From positions 667,810 to 731,809 of the forward strand of contig NW_019775780.1 in assembly GCF_001039355.2 (NCBI RefSeq): 64,000 nucleotides of DNA, in the 5' to 3' direction. The DNA is from Lingula anatina (lineage: Eukaryota > Brachiopoda > Lingulata > Lingulida > Lingulidae). Below the pieces are notes generated by a model that did no database searches, was not told the DNA's origin, and worked only from the letters and a program-made list of their open reading frames with translations. Positions 46,271 to 59,900 of the stretch are shown one piece after another (the stretch's first letter is position 1; each line of letters begins with the position of its first letter). Made by a program: the position numbers and the translations under genes.

Positions 46271-46775
46271 AACTATGTCCTGTCATAGATGTCAGTGAGC
46301 ACTTAATTAAAGAGAACAATACATGTACTTATGGTAGTTATAGTTAAAGCGGACAATGACAAAAGCAGACACTAACAATGTTTACTGGATGAAAATGATT
46401 GATTCATGTAAGTTGTACAACTTCCATCCTATATACAATATTACTGCTGAAGTGACAGGCCATGAACTAGTGATGAACAGCAACAGTTAAACTGGACAGG
46501 AGGCCGTCAAAATCAATTATTATTGATGATTTGATGATGGGCATGAAGCGCAACGACAGATTTTTCTGCACATGCATTTAACAAGCTATATTCAACAGAA
46601 TAAGGTGTTGTATAACTTCCTAGTGATGACAAAATCACTGCGTCATCTTAAGAGAAAAGATTGTCAGCGAATGAAACGCTGAAAAACTTACAACTATCTA
46701 GCCCTGCACCACAAGCACGCCATCCGCCATGTCGGCTTAGCTAGTTCTACGTCACATGATGACGAAACGTCAAAA
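46271..46775. promoter_or_regulatory. upstream region of the MAP7-like gene
   Basis: Just before the ATG lies TACGTCACATGATGACG, a CRE-like TGACG/CGTCA pair around an E-box-like CATG. This is a promoter-type signature but is unproven. The rest shows nothing. Confidence 0.4.
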
Positions 46776-49700
46776 ATGGCGGACAGCGGTGAGAAAGAAA
46801 ATCAGCAGCCGACTGAAAAAAGTAAGTATTTCAGATTCAAACTGGCCTGTTAGGACCAAATACACAACCGCTTGTAGACATTTATGACATTGTTAAGAGC
46901 AACATCATTGATACGTAGTGTACATCTGGATATTATATGTAATATGAATACACAAGTTACGACGGAAGCTGTAAGCCATGGACAAGATTTGGGGTCAGTT
47001 TCAAGTTACATTTGATACCTTTGCAGTCTAGGCATAGCTTAAATGTCTGGATCTACAATGATTTTATTTCTTTATAGCATTTGGTTTTGGTGTTTATGTG
47101 TGACAATGGTTTGTAATGATTGTTTATGCGTTTAGTTACATTTGGGAGGGGCAAATAAAACTATCGGTCATAATTCTAACAAATCTCTCTTGCCGTCTTG
47201 GTCCTAATAATATCTTTGTTTTAATTGGCAGTTGCACATTTAGTAGTATAGTATAAGTCATCTATGGCATCACCCCTCCCTACTCTACTTATATATGAAT
47301 ATAAAACTAGAGGTGTATGTGCATTACATATTTATGGTGTTGTAAATTGACCCCTTACCAAAATACCAGGCAAAAGAGGGTTATCAGATATCAATTTTGG
47401 TGTATGAACTGATAAGTAAATTAATATTGGTCTCAATTATATAATTTTTCTTGCTACAGATGTTTTTGTTTATTTTTAACAAAGTAATCAGTAAAGCTAA
47501 TGTCTTTGAGTTTGCCTGGGGCTGTCTGTGATGTCTTCTGAAACTTTTTGAACACATGATAATTAATTAATGTGCTCTGTTTCATAGGGCATCTTTTATG
47601 TATATCTGTATTTACTGTTTTATTCACATTAAAAATTGTTTAAAACTACAAGCTCCCTCTCTCTTTCTCTCCATCACCCACCCACCCATCCACATGGTTG
47701 TGATTGAGAGGTCCAATTTTCACTTGTGTTTCTTTCAGTTTTGGATTTTTGGTATAAATAATATTCCCGAAGGGATTTAAATAAATTATTTGTGGACAAA
47801 TTTGGACAATCAGAAAGTGAACAAAAAGGATGAATGCTAGCAGCAGAAATTCTCATCTCATTGAAAGTGGAAGTAGAACGTCGTAACATGAAGCTTGCAA
47901 TATACAGTAAGAAAATATGTGTATCACTTGTACAAATGACTGAAGAAACCCAAATTGTTACATTTAGTGATAATGAAAATTTAACTTTATTGGTTTACAT
48001 ATATATATGAATTATATCAAGATTTGTTTTGCTTATTTGTATAGTAGGAAGCTTTGATTCCAAGTTCTCATGTTAAGAAGTTGCCATTGTGAACGTGTAT
48101 TACCTGTTTGGTAAACTGCAGGTATTATCTTCAGGTAAACATGGACTGTACTTGAAATATGGAGGATCATAACCTAGGCTGTAGTATCATTGTGCTAATA
48201 AATGTCACGGCAATGTAAACATCAGTGGAAATAAGTTAGTTTATTGAAGCAACAGAAGAGATAAGAAAATTCATTCCATTATGCTTATTATATAATAACA
48301 AAAAATAATATACTATGAATGATTTTTAATTAAATTTGACCTGTGCCATTGTAAGTTAGCAGTTTTTGGGTTTACTTGTCAGATTGTATGGCGCACAAGC
48401 TTATCGGGAGAAAAACAGCTACAATGATTTAATGTCAATTAATCATAACTTGACTCTTCCCACTTTGAATTCAGTCTTTTACAGTTGCTATATGAAAGGA
48501 GAAGAAGAAATTATTTGCTTGGTTCAATAATTGGTTGGTGTTGGTGGCAAGAGCGGGAGTTGCCCAGTGTTGCTCGAGCAGGAACACCTTGACTAGTATT
48601 TATACTATTTCTAATTAAAGTTATAATTTAGTTCTAAATGTCTGGCCAGATCTTAAAATTCTCATGTCTTCTTGTACATTACTAAAAGAAATACATGAGC
48701 TACTTTTATTTGAGGGTTTTTATCATTGTTTAGGTCTGAATTGGAAAAAGATGTGACTTTGCAGGAAAATATACAAATATGAAGACATGGAATACATGAC
48801 TTTGAGACATTTCAAAGGTGTGTTGGCAAATCATAATGAAGCATACCCCTTTATTTGTAGACAAGAATGGTTTAATATCTATGGTGATGCACATCAAGTT
48901 CTCCTCTCCAAGTGTGGTGTAATCAGGGCAAATGGATTAAATTATCCAACTGATTGTCTAGTGTTATTACATATCTTTCAAAATATACAGCAATATCATA
49001 ATTTATTATATTCCCAATTGTCCCAGTCTCCCAGCAGATGACATTTCAAATTGATTCATATCATTGTATAGGTTTCTATAGCCTGGTTGTCATTTAAGCC
49101 ATTATGAATGATCAGGAATTAGTTTAACCTGCCTTCTGCTGTGGTTGTTATAATGTTTTGTTACCTGTATTTCTATTGAATATATTACTTCTTCATTTGG
49201 CATTTGATGTATCATATGACCACTCAGAACTTCATCAGCCAAGAGGATAGAGAGAATGTCTCTGGGGAGGAAGGAGCAAACAGTTTAGTCAGTGGTGGCC
49301 AGGCTGTGTAGAATAAATATTTCACAATGTTTGTCAAGATGAAATGTAAATTAATTGGATTTATGTGAACTGAATCTGAACAGTAGGAATAGTGAGTTGC
49401 AAAAGTAGATGTTTTTCAAAGGTTGGTTTGTGGTGTTTTTGTGGTTTAAGTCTAGATTTTCTTTTTAGATATGTGCTATCTCATAGGAGTATTTTATCTG
49501 TACATCAACCATCATCTGTCCAGGATGCTGTCATCTTTGCTGTGCAATTTTCTTGGTCCTGCAAAATCTTAATATCAGAAGGAGTGAGTCACTATTTAGT
49601 TTTAAACTTTACAAAGTTATCTGTAGAGTTGAATATAAACCATAACGTGACAATCCCATGAAAAAAATAGGCTTTATCATTTTTTTTTATTCTTGGATTA

Positions 49701-52700
49701 TTCTGTATTTTGCTATTGTTGCATTTTGCTGTATTTCAACATTGTGCAGTATATGGAAAATAGAAATTCTGTAGTTTCTAACTTGTTGGATTCAGAATTT
49801 CCTGTATGTTTTTTTTCTTTTTTTGTAAAACTCTTATTGCTAGGTGTCTTGTTTCACACATTGTTTTTTTGGTGTTTTAACTGAAACAGCTTGTTTCCTT
49901 TAGATGCAGGTACCAATCTATACGTTAGATAGCTCTTGCTATGTTGTATATAAGTTAATGTTCCAATTTTAACTGTTTTTGTAGTAATATAACATGAACA
50001 GTTGCTTGGTGAAGTGGCATTATTAATTTTATTAAAGTAATTAAAGCAATAGTTTTCTCAACTTTTAGCAGTTTGGATTGTATCAATATAAAAAGATGTG
50101 GATTATATCAAAACAACAGTTTTATGATTGCCTACTGTACAGACTCACTCTGACATAGTAAGGTCATATAGAGTGAAATATCCCTGAGAAATACAAGTCC
50201 AATTGTGTGCATGGGATTGCAGAAAGAATAAAGAATGATAGCTATTTCACTTGTAGCACCTGCATTCCAGTCTAGGTCATCTGCTTCAGTGGTATTTTTG
50301 CCCTTTCCACATTCATCATATAATCTTTGGGACCCATCTCTATGGTTTGTGTGATAGTGAGAACTGACACACATTTAAACATTGGAAAGGGCCAGTGGCC
50401 ATTTATTCACCAATACCGAAGTCTCTGTCCTGTTGGATACTGTAATTTTCTACCTTGATGATTGTGAAAGGAGCGATTACTTCATTACTAAAAAGACCTT
50501 GCCATGCGGATGTCTCAAGTTCATTGTTTGGTGGGCTGAGGTCCCAAGACTTCTGGCTACAATTATGACATTCGTATCATGTGAGATGTTAGTTATATGC
50601 ATTGGCAATATTGTTATGATACATGCAAGATGTTTCAGAGTAGCTCTCAACCATTTTGCGCCATATTGTAATGGAAAAAAAAACAGGATTACATAACCCT
50701 TGTCATTCAGAACCTTGGTCATGAGATGGTAGCCATACATATTGCAGCCTTATAGGTAATGGTCATGCATGGAATCTTGTAGTCGGAGACAGGCTAGTGG
50801 AGTAGCAGTAATAATGCACTCATAAGTACATGTTTGCATGTCTAGGGGTATTCATTTTTATAGATTGGGTGAACCATTCCTGATGAAATTGGGTAAGTCA
50901 ACTGTGTGCAGTGGTCAGAGCTGATAAAGACTGGTCAGGTAAATAAATACTTCTGTGCATTTTTAAAAGGGGCAATGTTATGATAATGTATTTAAAATTA
51001 CCATAATTTTTATATGAAGAGGGTGAGACAACAATCACCTGGGCATTTTTTTTCATAAATATCACATTAGTAATTCTGTATTATTTCTATACCAGGAGGT
51101 AAAGTTGTTGTTTTGTTATAGAGTGACACAGAATCTCCAGCATGCCAATGTGTGAACAGCTGGCAGGTATTGGTGTTAACATTGGTTCCTTCAATATGTC
51201 AGCTATTGCATGTATGTATGTGTTTTTTTTTTTTATTATTTCAGGAAAACACAAGTATGTGCAATCGTCTTACCTAATGTATGATCACGATAATCTTAGC
51301 AGTATATCAGAATGCCAGAGCAAGAATTCTGGAACCTCTTTTACGTGTACCTAACATAACTGAGACTCCCAAGCAGTAACAGATTGTGTGTAGCTGTATG
51401 TTTATAACATGAGAAATCACTTTCCCTGCTCTACCAGTACACATCTATGACAGTGCATGTGATAGATAAGTTAGCAAGGGGTAACTTAGGTGAAGGGAAT
51501 CTATCCAATGGCTGGACAATGTGGCATCTGTTGAAGAACCTCTGTAAGGTAAGGTGGCATCCCACATGTACTTGATCTTCTCTGACTTTCAGTATGAGCT
51601 CCCTGCCAATTTGTAAGGTATACTGGATATGATAGCAGGTTTGGTTATGCCAGTGATGTGAGAAACAAGTGCAAAGCATAATAAATGTGGGAAATATAGG
51701 ATTCAATTAATGTTGCCTATCTGCAGATGTTGTACAAATTTCCCATCCTATCAACCTGACGACTGAAAGTCATACATAAGCACATATTGAGATAGGTTGG
51801 AATGTATTTGTATCAGAAAAATCATGATAATTACACAAACGGGATGACTGCCATTATAAGGAAAGTCAGCAGTGGAAAATCATATGTTTACAGTAAATGT
51901 GTCATATGTTTGTACATAAAAATAATTCTGTCTGGTTTGCTACAGTATAGGAAACATAAGGGTGCTGTCTGTTTTAAGTACAGTGTGAAATTTTGTTAAA
52001 ACTATGGTTTTCTGCAGTTGTAATCAATTATGAAAGTGTGTCAAATTTAATTCATGTGAATTGATAACTGGAAAGTGAAACAGAATGAAAAACTTGATTA
52101 GAAAGTGGCCCATCAAATTGACCTGTTTTGTAGTGACATAAATGCACTCACAATATTTACACCCTTCAGAACATCTTAAAGAAGAAGGTATGTAGTAAAT
52201 TTGATGTTTTAACTTCTACAACATCCACATCCACAAAGTAAAAAAGTATTGTACATTCAGGTACGTGTGAGGTATGCTTCAAATTTGAATTTATGAAAAA
52301 GTTGATATGAAATTATAAACTTTACAAACAAGAAAACAGGCATGCTCTATCAGCCAGGGTAATCAATCCACTGCTACTGTAGTCTTCCAACTATGATTTC
52401 ACTCTTTCTGCAGAAACCATATCACATGATGAAGTTTTAATTTCCAGTAATCCAGGACAGTGCTATCAGTTATAGAAGAATGCTGGTAGAGAAGCAATGT
52501 CAAGCAACAGGGCTAGTTACCTAACTTTCTGAGTAGCTAAAACAGTACCATATGTTTCATTAGTTCATGGATAACAGTGCAATGGTACCATTTACTGACT
52601 GCTTACAATGTTTTAGTTTTGGGAATAGATTTTGGATCCAAAAACCAGCTGGGAAAAAGACTGACACAGTTGGGCTATATGGTTATAATCAGCTACAGCG

Positions 52701-53871
52701 TCTGTAGATGATACATTTGTCTAGACAAGGTATGGATTTTCTGGTTCTTGCATCCTTGGGAATATGGTTGGAACTGTAGTAAGTGTGGAAGTGTGTTCAC
52801 ATGATTTCGTTTGTTTTTCTTCATGCTGTGTTTTTACAGCATTGAATGTGTGACTCATCAAGAAATACCTGTGTATCAAGAGATGGGTTGATTAGGAAGG
52901 AATGGGATATACCTGAATGTGTATTTGGGAAGGGGGGGGATGTTCCTGTATGATATTTTCATTTTAAGTGATATTTTTTGTAAGAAGGTGTACAAGTTCA
53001 ACCATATTTGCAAAAGGCGTATATCAAGTGTTGATAAGGGAAGCGTATGGAAAGATAAATGAGTCTTCTGATTGAAACATGGTGTTATCAATGCTTTTGC
53101 TGAATATTTTTCTAATAGTTCATTTCTTGAGGCACATTTTTTATAATGGCATTAAAATATGTTGGTTGATTAAGTTAGCAAAATAATAAGCTTCCATATT
53201 TACTTGATGACCTCTGTATAAAATATGCTACTGCAGAGAAACCCCCTTCCGAACCCCGCATAACTATAGAGTCAAGGAAGTTGTGGGAAGGTTGCAGTTT
53301 TCATCCATCGGGCAATATAACTAGCCTACAGCTACATAATTCAGGAAGGACAACCTAGAGGTATGAATTTGTGCTTTGCTGTCATAATATACCAAACAAC
53401 ATCAGTTTTGCCCTTGGGTGTTTTTGAAACCCTAAGTAAAGTTATACTTGATTTTCATCGTCAGAAAGTAGTATGATAGAAGTAAGGTGTACAAGCTGTG
53501 TCATAAAGAACGCTATTTTAGCTGAAAAGGTCCATCTGCACTCACTGCCATGTTATTCTAGGTTTGTTGGTTCTTATACAGTTAAAAGGCACCATTGTAT
53601 ATTCATCTGAATGTTCACAGCTAGGATAAAGCCAGATGAGAAGGGAATGGAAGTTGGTTCAATACGGCTGCTCTTTATTTAAACGGAATTACTCATCCAT
53701 ATTCTATTTGGGGGTGGCAGTGGTCTGCCACTTAGTTTGGGTGGCAAGATGTGAATGATAAAACCACCAGAGTGCTCATTATGGTTGATATTTGTTAGTC
53801 TGGTTTTTATGTACAGACACAGATGTGTCTGTACATATAGCCATCATCTGCGTCTGTCGTCGCCGTCGCTG

Positions 53872-53902
<31 letters not shown>

Positions 53903-56900
53903 GCACTTTTACCGATAACACGATAAGTGGAAAACCATTTTGCCTTTTGATTTGAAACTTGCAGAACTGATGAATATTCATAAGACGCAGGTCAAGTTCG
54001 AAAATCAGCATGATCGGGTCACTCTTAGGGAATTTATGCTGTTTTTTCACTTTTTCAACATATATGCAGCACCGATAACACGATAAGTGGAAAACCATTT
54101 TACCTTTTGGCTTGAAACTTACAGAACTGATGAATATTCATAATACGCAGGTCAAGTTCGAAAATCAGCATGATCGGGTCATTTTTAGGGAATTTATGCT
54201 GTTTTTTCACTTTTTTCAGCANTTTAATATAACAATTTGCTGATTTCATTGTTTATAAATTAAAAGAAACTTAATCTGTCCAAATATTTACAAAATGTTA
54301 TGTTAAAGTGGAGCTATTTTACTGTTTAATCCCTTCTGTGCAGATTGAGCTTTTTTACAGTAGTAAGATTTTTTGTGAGATATTGTATGTTTGCTGGACT
54401 GGGCTCATGAAGCATTAAGAAAAAAAACTTGCAGAAGCTATGAAAATTAATGAACATGCACCAGAATGCCTTCATTAATTTAAGAAGGAATATATTGAGC
54501 TTCATATATTTGATGTAAAGAAAAAGATTTTGGAGTGTCATTTGGGGGTCAGTGCAGTTCTGCAACTTGATCAAGGAATTGAGAATCCAGGTATAAGAAT
54601 CCTATTGCTCTGAGTTCAGTTAATCGTACTTAAGTGCAAAGTGTTAAAGGCTGAACACCAGGTATATGTTTTTGTTACTAACAAAACTGTTTGTTGTCTG
54701 TTCATAAATAGGAGTTCAGGTCTGCTGTGGTTTATGGTTAATACCTGTTATTTGTTTTCACTATATATACAGACTTGTGTAAGTATCAGTTGATTTGTTT
54801 GGGTTGTAAGGTAAAAAGGATATATTGGTGGTTTTATTTGCACCCATACCCTGCCTTCTGAATTATACATAAAGTAATAATTATACATTATTACTTTTTA
54901 CGTTATTACTTCCCTTGTCAGAAGTTTATTTTAAGAAAACAGTGATGACATATTGACAATATTACCTATTGAAATTTTCATAACCATGGCAACTGTAATA
55001 CCTACATAATGCATGCAGGGCAGTAGACTAAATCTGGAACCTGGTGGTAGATGGCATAACATTACAGGACAATATCAACGAGAAGTTTCTGATTACTATG
55101 CTGCTTTCTTCTAGACACATCAGTGGACCAAAGCCCCTTAAAGGCGGTTGCGGCATGGATTGACCTGCACTGTGACAGTAATAACACTGGTATCTATGTA
55201 CTACATGTATTGTTCGTCCCACTGGAAACTCAGCTGCAAGGCTGTAGAATGATTTTTTTGTTATAGTGAAACGTGTGAGCCTGAAATTATATTTGAATGT
55301 GTGCCATTTATAAAGCGTGGCAGTTTGAAGATGTTTTTGAAACTCAAAGATCCCAACACCTTTTCTATTTAATGTTTTTTCATTACTAATGAAACGATGG
55401 AATATATGCCAGAAAAAAGTATCAGGGACTACTTTGGAGATTTCACATGGTCTTGTTGTAGCTGTGTTTCCAGGTTTCATATATTACATATGCATTGTAT
55501 GTGAACTGTTTGATGGAGGTACCTCTTGAATTACATACAAGAACCTCGCTTGAAATGCACATGATGACATGCACAAAACCATTATGCTTTTTTTGGTGGA
55601 ATTTGTTTACGTTGTCGTCAGTGTTTTGAGAAAAATATCTAGTGCAATTGTCTTTCTTGCTTTAATAGGTATACATTAATGGATAAGATACAGTATAATT
55701 TAACCATCATTTGATTGGCAGTTGTTATTTAGCCTGTAGATAGGATATGTACCAAGACAGTTTTAGGAAATATCTCCTTTGTCTTGATATTTACATTACC
55801 TACAGGCAGTTTCAACTTCAAGTGACTGATTTTGCAAGCTTTTCCCCCATGTTGACCTGGCAGTTGAAAATACACTTGTAGTGTTGATAATTACCAAAAG
55901 TGATTAATTGATTTCTAATGCTTTGAAATGAAGTGATATACTTGGGTCACATGCTTACCTGCTTGCTGGGGGATAGAGGCATCCCTGTTCTTAGGTAAGC
56001 ACCTGCCTGTAAAAGCCTACTTTGTCCCACAGTGCTTGACCAGCAACCATGCCCCAGCAGCATATTTCCAACATGCTTGTTGACTTCTCAACCTTAGGGA
56101 CTGCCTTGATGCATGGCATGGATTCTGAGCTAATTTGTAGGTTGTACAGAAGAAAACTACCAATATGAACAGAGATCTGTGATTGTAGTACTTACTTTTT
56201 CAGACGTTCAATATAAAGGAATTGACTTTGCATTACATATACATGTATTCATGCAGATTGTCTTTTAAGATGTTGTAAACAGAAGTAATGCAGATAAAAA
56301 TGTAATGAATGTCTGTTTTGATTGTTTGTAATATTATTTCAGATTTGCATTTTTGTGGTAAGACATGTGGCAACCAAAAATTTCTGCTTAGATGTAGTGC
56401 TGGGAATTAGTGTTGTAGAAGCAACAGTAGCATTGGTTGTAGTAGAAGTAGTGATGATAAGCACGGCATCATTCTTGACATGGAGGGGTGATAGTGACAT
56501 GGTTGATGATAACAAGTTCTGTTATCATGTAATACATGTACTATCGTGCATCAAGGACACAGAATCGTGTCAGAGTGACCTGTTGTTTGATAGAATTTTT
56601 CCTTCTGTTTTGTTCTAGAACTCAGTATGAGTGCTGATGCCAGTACAATGGATACAGGGACTGGGAGCCCAGGGAGCAGCCACCCAGGATCCACTACCAG
56701 TTCCACACTCCACAGGAGTCCGTCATTGAAGGGTAAGAGTAGTAAGATAGGTTTAACTTTTATATTTGTTTACTTTTCCAAAACCATGTTCAGATTCACT
56801 TGGATAGGTTTTTTTAAGGATGACACAGGTTTCAAATAACATTCCACTGTGTAACTGGCAAGGAGAAAATTGACTACATTTCAGAGAATCCTGTTGTGGG

Positions 56901-59900
56901 AGGGGATGTCATCAACTTTTATCTTACCCTATGGAGACTCTTGCACCTCTTGAAGGGAGCATTCTGAATCTTATCAAACACAACAAAAACTCTGACCCAT
57001 AGGCGTGCTGACAACTAGATATTGCGTGCACTGCTGAGAAATTGGGCCAGGAGCTGGTTAGTTTTGCCTTGACTGTAAAAACCTTCTCTGGAAATCATAA
57101 GGGATTAAGAAACTTCATTTGACATGATGCATGAACTTGCAAAACTGATTATGATGATGACAAGGATTTCCATGCAAATTTAACATAGTCTGTAGGCAGC
57201 TGCAGGAGTCATAATGGTTCTGTTGCTGATCTGAATTCTCAAAATGGTTCACAGATCCGTGATGAAGACTACCAGTCCAAATTCTTCCTGTTTTTTCCTT
57301 TACAGTTGCTCTGATAAGGATACTAGTGAGAGAGACTCAGACCAGATGTGGTGATATTTAGTATATGCTTATAATCAATCTTGTTGAAGTGGTATTTTAA
57401 TATACATTGTTTAAAAAAGACTGGAGCAAAACAAATGAGCATAAGCAATTACTTGGTATTAGTAATAGTTGCTAGATTTTCTGTGTAATACCACTTAACA
57501 ACCTATTTCTTTCCTGCACATGCCAGTCAGGTACCCAATACTTCACTGCAAATTTCTCTAATTTTTATAATAATGGTGCCAGTGTTAAATTCTCTTTTAT
57601 TTCTGACCAGTTTGATCATCCATTGAATGTATGTGTTATATGATTATACCTGGCAGAGTCTGGAATATAGCCACTTACTGAACTCTTTAAATTATGTATG
57701 GATGGGAAATGACATTGATAGTCATATACTGAAGGAAGCTGAGCATTGCTTGATTCATTATTTTTCACATAGGCATGATTAGAATTTGATGTAATAATCC
57801 TAATGAAACCCATTTTTATGAAACAAATAACCAAGATTTTCTTATCATTTGATAGAAGAGAAAGACAGTCTTAGGGTGCATTCCCAGAGATTTAGATCGA
57901 TCCAAAGATTTAGATTTAGATTGACCTAACACCCTTGGGGTTCACGCTAAATTGCAGTCAGCCGAGCGCGCACCACAGTTAATTACCCCCTTACAGCTTT
58001 TAGTAGGCGGGACAGATGCTTAAGCCGACTAAGCTGACAGTAATCTAGTGAGACTCCCCACAGGGATAGATCGCTCTAAAATCTATGGGAATGGGGTCTT
58101 AGTCTCTTGTAATTTCCAATACAAACACTAACACTACCCGCAGATTTTTTAGCACTAACGCCCATATTGACCACAAAAAACAAATTAGCCAACACACAGT
58201 AAAATTATTTAGCACCAACAAAGCGATACCTGTTGCTAACATTCATCCACTCTGGTAGTGCTGGTTAATCTGTAGGTTATGTGGTAATATGGGTGACAGT
58301 GCTAAAGGATCTGCAGGTAGTGTTAGTAAACGCCTAATCAATTAATAAGGCCTGATATATGATCCAACTACCATTTTTGCTAATTCAGTACTTGTTTATG
58401 GCATACTGGCTGCAGGTGCAAATTTGGCACTTACCAACTTCTAATGCTCGCATTTGCTCTGGTCAGCAATAAGACAGACCCTCTTTCTAAATGTGGCCTT
58501 TTTTAAATAACAGTAATTTAGGTTAGTGGCAAAAAATTCTGGTGCGACCTGTGGTTAGAAATCCACATGAGATAACTATATGAAGTAACTGTATGTTAAG
58601 AATGTTCTTAACATGGCGTTCAAAGAGAAATTGATTGCTATTGATTAATATCATGCCATTATTCTCGCACAAGGTTAAATGATTCACAAGTATACATTGT
58701 ATGTGCTGTGCAGAGATGTAAAAGACAGACTGATGGGAGAGTTTGTAGAGGGCATCACAGCTGGCTTTTCAATAATGTGCTGTTATTTGCATAATGCATG
58801 CAAGGATAACAGTCCAGAGCACAGAACATGACATCATTTGTCCATTATAAACCTAGACACTGAGGAGACGGTTATAGGCCCATTGTTTGTAGTGTTCTGT
58901 AGGCAATGTAACTGATGAGCAGTGATCGAAGGAGAGTTATATGCTGGTTCTTCCGTTGTGCAGGGGCTGAGAGTTATGGTGAGGATATAGAGACATGGAG
59001 CAAGACCCAATATGTTTTTTCTTTATTGAATAGATTGTGCTTTTAGGTAGGACAGCAATTGCCTCGATGTAGATCTACCCAAAGAGATGCCATGGTGAAT
59101 CTCACAAAGTTTGATTATATTAACTATGCACATTACTGTCACTTATGGCAATTACTTTAATGAGATATTTCCATATCACTTTCCAGATCCTGCAAAAATC
59201 AAAGAACGAGAAGACAGAGTTAGGCAGATTAGAGAAAAGCAGACTGAAGAACGACAAAAGAAAATTGAAGAGTTGAAGAAAGCTCAGAGAGAGGCACAGG
59301 AATTCAGAGAGAAGCAGCAGGAACTGCGACGCAAGAAAATTGAAGAAATGAAAAAGAGGGATGAAGAAAGAAGGCAGGCAGTTGAAGAAAGGAGGAAAAA
59401 AGTATTACTAGAGGAACAGGTATTGCAAACACTTAAGCATCCACTATAAGTCCAGTGGGTTTTCTTTATTAATAAAGGATTCTGCTGATTATCATTTTAG
59501 CCACACCTTGTAGAATGAGGCCTTTGATAGGCCTTTTGACACCGAGATGACCTAATATTTGACTTAATCTAGAAAAAGTACCAATTGTTGATTGGTTTAG
59601 ACCATTTGTATATGAGTAGATGCTTTTACTTAATTTTTTCGACAGAGCTTCAGTCAGTTTGAAGGTAAGGTGAGCTTTGAAATTGAGATTTCAGTGGAAT
59701 GTTTTTCAGCTTGACAACATGGAATGGATAGTTTACATCAAATGTGGAATCCCAATATATTTATATACGGTATATAGCATACTTCATTAAGTGGAAAAGT
59801 GTGGATCAAAAAGTGGAATTATGTATTTATTTTTGCAATGACAGCTGCTTCAAGGGGCCAGGTTTTAACATATTTAACATTAATAATGGAATTATTCTCA

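Noticed and set aside
53811-54222. Helitron call
   Set aside because: A hairpin is present, but the CTRR terminus followed by T and the matching 5' TC end could not be found.
55028-55480. 150-aa minus-strand ORF in MAP7 intron 1
   Set aside because: No motif, no splice context, unremarkable composition.
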